From Nocardioides jishulii (GTDB lineage: Bacteria; Actinomycetota; Actinomycetes; Propionibacteriales; Nocardioidaceae): a stretch of 64,000 bases of DNA. Below are positions 60,746-64,000 of the stretch, in pieces. The stretch spans positions 3,038,001 through 3,102,000 of the forward strand of contig NZ_CP040748.1 in the NCBI RefSeq assembly GCF_006007965.1. Reading direction: 5' to 3'. Each line of letters begins with the position of its first letter. The stretch's first letter is position 1. The translations under genes were made by a program, and so were the position numbers. The notes under the pieces were generated by a model, which had not been told where the DNA came from, did not search any database, and saw only the letters and a program-made list of their open reading frames with translations.

Positions 60746-61839
60746 CCACCCAGCTCGGCCTGCCCACCGTCGGCCCCTCGGGCACGGCGTCGGTGCCACT
60801 CACCGACGTCGCCCAGACCGGCAAGGACTTCACCTCCGACCAGGAGGTGCGCTGGTGCCCGGGGTGCGGCGACTACGCCGTGCTCAAGGCCGTGCAGTCG
60901 TTCCTGCCCGACCTGGGGCTGCGACGCGAGAACATCGTCTTCGTCTCCGGCATCGGCTGCTCCTCGCGCTTCCCCTACTACCTCGACACCTACGGGATGC
61001 ACTCGATCCACGGCCGGGCCCCGGCGATCGCCACCGGCATCGCCACGGCGCGTGAGGACCTGTCGGTCTGGGTCGTCACCGGTGACGGCGACGCCCTCTC
61101 CATCGGCGGCAACCACCTGATCCACGCGATGCGCCGCAACGTCAACATGACGATCCTGCTCTTCAACAACCGCATCTACGGGCTCACCAAGGGGCAGTAC
61201 TCCCCCACCTCGGAGACCGGCAAGGTCACCAAGTCGACCCCCATGGGATCGGTCGACCACCCCTTCAACCCGGTCTCCCTGGCCCTGGGCGCCGAGGCGA
61301 CCTTCGTGGCGCGCACCATCGACTCGGACCGCAAGCACCTCACCTCCGTGCTGGAGGCCGCGGCGGCCCACCGCGGCACGGCGCTCGTGGAGATCTACCA
61401 GAACTGCCCGATCTTCAACGACGGCGCCTTCGACGAGCTGAAGAGCCCCGACACCCGCGACGACGCGATCATCCCGCTGGTCCACGGCCAGCCGATCACC
61501 TTCGGCACCCCGCTGGAGGACGGTCGCGGCTCCAAGGCCGTCGTGCGCGACGCCGGCGGGGTGGCGGTGGTGGCCACCGCCGACGTCGACCCCGACGAGG
61601 TCCTGGTCCACGACGCCCACCGCGAGGACCCCTCGACCGCCTTCGCCATCAGCCGGCTCACCGACGCGGGCCACCTGCACCAGTCCCCCGTCGGCATCTT
61701 CCGACAGGTCGAGCGGGCGACGTACGACGACCAGGCGCGCGCCCAGGTCGTCACCGCCCAGGGGTCGGTGACCGAACCGGAACCCACCGCGCGACTCGCC
61801 GCGCTGCTCGGCGGCGGCGACACCTGGACGGTCGTCTGA
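60742..61839 (+). CDS. korB: 2-oxoacid:ferredoxin oxidoreductase, beta
   Basis: 365 residues. Thiamine-pyrophosphate motif GDGDALSIGGNHLIHAMRRN and the Cys of a 4Fe-4S cluster: CPGCGDY, GIGCSSR and QNCPIFN. It provides the TPP/Fe-S half of the enzyme. ATGA overlap with korA: translational coupling. Confidence 0.93.
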   Translation: MTTQLGLPTVGPSGTASVPLTDVAQTGKDFTSDQEVRWCPGCGDYAVLKAVQSFLPDLGLRRENIVFVSGIGCSSRFPYYLDTYGMHSIHGRAPAIATGIATAREDLSVWVVTGDGDALSIGGNHLIHAMRRNVNMTILLFNNRIYGLTKGQYSPTSETGKVTKSTPMGSVDHPFNPVSLALGAEATFVARTIDSDRKHLTSVLEAAAAHRGTALVEIYQNCPIFNDGAFDELKSPDTRDDAIIPLVHGQPITFGTPLEDGRGSKAVVRDAGGVAVVATADVDPDEVLVHDAHREDPSTAFAISRLTDAGHLHQSPVGIFRQVERATYDDQARAQVVTAQGSVTEPEPTARLAALLGGGDTWTVV

Positions 61840-61891
61840 GACTGGCGCAAATGATGCGGGGAACCCGGCTCGTGCCACCTATGCTGCGTGG

Positions 61892-62800
61892 GTGAGTGAC
61901 TCCAGGCGCGGCGTGCTCGCCGGCTTCGCCGCCTACCTGATCTGGGGTCTCTTCCCTCTCTACTGGCCGCTGCTCAAGCCCGCCGGAGCGGTCGAGATCC
62001 TCGCCCACCGGATGATCTGGTCGGCGCTGAGCATGGCGGTCGTGGTCGTGGTCCTGCGCCGGCTCGGGGGCGTACGCGCCACCTTCGCCGACCGCCGCCG
62101 CCTCGCCCTGCTCGCCGGCGCCGCCGCCGTCGTCTCGATCAACTGGGGCACCTACATCTGGGGCGTCAACAACGGCCACGTCGTGGAGACCTCGCTCGGC
62201 TACTTCATCAACCCGTTGGTCACGGTGACGCTCGGTGTCGTGGTGCTGGGCGAGCGGCTCCGGCCGCTGCAGTGGGTGGCCGTCGCCATCGCCCTCACCG
62301 CGGTGCTCGTCCTGACCCTGGACTACGGCCGCCCACCGTGGATCGCGCTGGTGCTCGCCGCGTCGTTCGCGACCTACGGCCTGGCCAAGAAGAAGGCCGA
62401 CACCGGCGCCTTCGAGTCACTCACCGTCGAGACGACCCTGGTGGCGCCGTTCGCCCTCGCGTACGCCGTGTGGCTCGCCTCCACGGGCGAGGCGACGTTC
62501 GGCCACGAGGGCGCCGGCCACATGGCTCTGCTCGTGGTCGCCGGCGTCCTGACCGCGATCCCGCTGGTGCTCTTCGGCGCGGCGGCGACCAGGATGAGCC
62601 TCGTCAGCCTGGGTCTCCTGCAGTACCTGGCGCCGATCCTGCAGTTCTCGATCGGGGTGCTGGTCTTCCGCGAGGACATGCCGGCCGCGCGCTGGGCCGG
62701 TTTCGTGCTGGTCTGGGTGGCGTTGATGCTCTTCACCGCCGAGTCGATCAACCACCGGCGGCGCCAGCTGGCGCTGGTCGCCGACGCCTCCGCCCTCTGA
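61892..62800 (+). CDS. rarD: RarD/EamA-family permease
   Basis: 302 residues, ten helices; GVLAGFAAYLIWGLFPLYWPLLKP is the RarD signature. Transport function not established. Leaderless: TATGCT lies 6 nt before the GTG at 61892. Confidence 0.9.
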   Translation: MSDSRRGVLAGFAAYLIWGLFPLYWPLLKPAGAVEILAHRMIWSALSMAVVVVVLRRLGGVRATFADRRRLALLAGAAAVVSINWGTYIWGVNNGHVVETSLGYFINPLVTVTLGVVVLGERLRPLQWVAVAIALTAVLVLTLDYGRPPWIALVLAASFATYGLAKKKADTGAFESLTVETTLVAPFALAYAVWLASTGEATFGHEGAGHMALLVVAGVLTAIPLVLFGAAATRMSLVSLGLLQYLAPILQFSIGVLVFREDMPAARWAGFVLVWVALMLFTAESINHRRRQLALVADASAL

Positions 62801-62805
62801 AGGGC

Positions 62806-63813
62806 TCAGGAGGAGCGGTTGGCCACCACGTCGGCGAAGGCCTCCAGCGCCTGGCGGACGCCGTTCTGCGGCAGCACGGTGAGCAGCGCCTTGGCCTCGG
62901 CGGCCTGGCCGCGCACGTAGTCGCGTGCAGACTCCATGGCCGGGTTCTTGCGGAGCAGGTCGAGCGCCTCGGCGTGCAGGGCGTCGTCGGCGAGGTCGGC
63001 GTCGAGCAGCTCGATGAGGCGAGCGTCCTCGGGACGGTTGGCGGCGCGCGCCATCAGCACCGGCAACGTCGGGACGCCCTCACGCAGGTCGGTGCCCGGC
63101 GTCTTGCCGGACTCCTCGCTCTCGGAGGCGATGTCGAGGATGTCGTCGGAGAGCTGGAAGGCCGCGCCGACGATCTCGCCGTACTGGCGCAGCGCCTCGC
63201 AGACCTCCGGGGAGGCGCCGGAGAACATCGCGCCGTAGAGGGCGGAGGTCGCGATGAGCGACCCGGTCTTGCCTGCCACGACCTCGAGGTAGTGGGCCAG
63301 CGGGTCCTCGCCCTCGCGCGGCTCCACGGTCTCGAGGATCTGTCCCTCGACCAGTCGCGCGAAGGTGCGCGACTGGATCAGGACGGCCTCGGGGCCGAGG
63401 GCTGCGGTGACCTCGGACGACCGCGCGAAGAGGTAGTCGCCGGTGAGGATCGCGATGTGGTTGTCCCAACGGGCGTTGGCCGAGTCGGCACCGCGGCGCA
63501 CGTCGGCCTCGTCCATCACGTCGTCGTGGTAGAGCGAGGCGAGGTGGGTGAGCTCCACGACCGACGCTGCCCGGCGCACCTGCTCGGAGTCGGGGTCGGG
63601 GCCGGCCTCGGCCGCCAGCAGCACGAGCAGCGGACGGAACCGCTTGCCACCGGCAGCCATCAGGTGGCCAGCGGTCTCGTTGATGAAGTCGGCACTGCTC
63701 GAGACGTGCCCGGCCAGGTCCTCCTCGATCGCCGCCAGGCGGGTCTTCAGGCGTGCGGCGAGGTCCTCGTCAACGACGGGAAGGGCCAGGTCGGCAGAAG
63801 CATGGGAGGTCAC
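62806..63813 (-). CDS. Polyprenyl diphosphate synthase
   Basis: 335 residues. First Asp-rich motif DDVMD (about 97-101), second QLSDDILD (about 225). These enzymes build C30-C50 isoprenoid diphosphates for quinones. The GTG overlaps the nuoN stop by 4 nt (GTGA), so it is translated with complex I; supply of the menaquinone side chain is inferred. Confidence 0.93.
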   Translation of the reverse strand: MTSHASADLALPVVDEDLAARLKTRLAAIEEDLAGHVSSSADFINETAGHLMAAGGKRFRPLLVLLAAEAGPDPDSEQVRRAASVVELTHLASLYHDDVMDEADVRRGADSANARWDNHIAILTGDYLFARSSEVTAALGPEAVLIQSRTFARLVEGQILETVEPREGEDPLAHYLEVVAGKTGSLIATSALYGAMFSGASPEVCEALRQYGEIVGAAFQLSDDILDIASESEESGKTPGTDLREGVPTLPVLMARAANRPEDARLIELLDADLADDALHAEALDLLRKNPAMESARDYVRGQAAEAKALLTVLPQNGVRQALEAFADVVANRSS

Positions 63814-64000
63814 CTGAGGAATTCTCCCGCACCGGCCAACACGTCGAGCAGCGGGTCCGGCACGATGCCCAGCACCAGCGTCGCGACGGCCGTCACCGCG
63901 ATGGCCACCGAGGTCAGGATCGACGGGGCGGCCACCGAGGCGGAGTCGGCCTCCGGCTCACGGAAGTACATGAGCACGATGACCTTGAGGTAGATCCACG
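63810..64000 (-). CDS. nuoN: NADH-quinone oxidoreductase subunit N, C-terminal 62 residues
   Basis: Only the end of the gene is inside the window: WIYLKVIVLMYFREPEAD, then a last membrane helix (SILTSVAIAVTAVATLVLGI) and the stop at 63810. The K-V-I-x-x-M-Y-F stretch is typical of NuoN. The rest of the nuo operon should lie beyond the right edge. Confidence 0.82.
   Translation of the reverse strand, partial: WIYLKVIVLMYFREPEADSASVAAPSILTSVAIAVTAVATLVLGIVPDPLLDVLAGAGEFLR

Overview
The window is gene-dense, GC-rich (roughly 70%) DNA with strong G/C preference at third codon positions, frequent GTG starts and one TTG start (rpoB). Many genes have a TANNNT-like -10 box only 6-7 nt before the start codon, the signature of leaderless actinobacterial mRNAs. 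With the gene order around rpoB and the protein families present, this points to a high-GC actinobacterium. Nocardioidaceae (Nocardioides-like) is my best guess, but that is an inference from gene content, not a database match.

Layout. 1-16.5 kb holds a truncated ABC exporter, pdxH, a small citrate synthase, a DUF5709 protein, a secreted M15-like protein, serC, a methyltransferase, a large FAD/Fe-S oxidoreductase, a double-NUDIX protein, a lysophospholipid-type acyltransferase and a geranylgeranyl-reductase-type flavoprotein. 16.5-36.6 kb is the transcription/translation core, nearly all on the minus strand: tRNA-Thr, tRNA-Met, rpmG, hadA-like, hadB-like, murB, then tRNA-Trp, secE, nusG, rplK, rplA, rplJ, rplL, rpoB, rpoC. 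Plus-strand genes sit inside it (aspartate aminotransferase, adenosine deaminase, two DUF4190-type membrane proteins, a hydrolase and a DnaB/RecA-type ATPase). The order murB-add-aspC-secE-nusG resembles what I recall from Streptomyces, and thrT-metT-rpmG-hadA-hadB resembles Mycobacterium.

36.6-53 kb is accessory and metabolic: amidase, cytidylyltransferase, DUF222/HNH nuclease, a tag-lrgA-lrgB operon, a pirin/molybdopterin-oxidoreductase pair, two MFS transporters, and a self-contained four-gene ABC exporter plus two-component system. tRNA-Tyr and yajQ follow. 53.8-54.9 kb contains an AbiEi/DUF559-type protein bracketed by two near-identical 49-bp palindromes in inverted orientation, the most unusual structure in the window. 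54.9-58.6 kb is a sulfate ABC importer operon (sbp-cysT-cysW-cysA). 58.8-61.8 kb encodes the two-subunit 2-oxoacid:ferredoxin oxidoreductase korAB. The window ends with rarD, a polyprenyl diphosphate synthase and the 3' end of nuoN.

Functional links: the polyprenyl synthase is coupled to nuoN, which fits supply of the menaquinone tail used by complex I, and the isoprenoid-reductase-type flavoprotein may act on the same quinone. CitA and KorAB both belong to the oxidative and reductive branches around the TCA cycle. The ABC-permease-kinase-regulator operon has a palindromic TGACA-N2-TGTCA site upstream that may be its own control element. Several tiny ORFs (25-108 codons) look genuine on start-signal or codon-use grounds.
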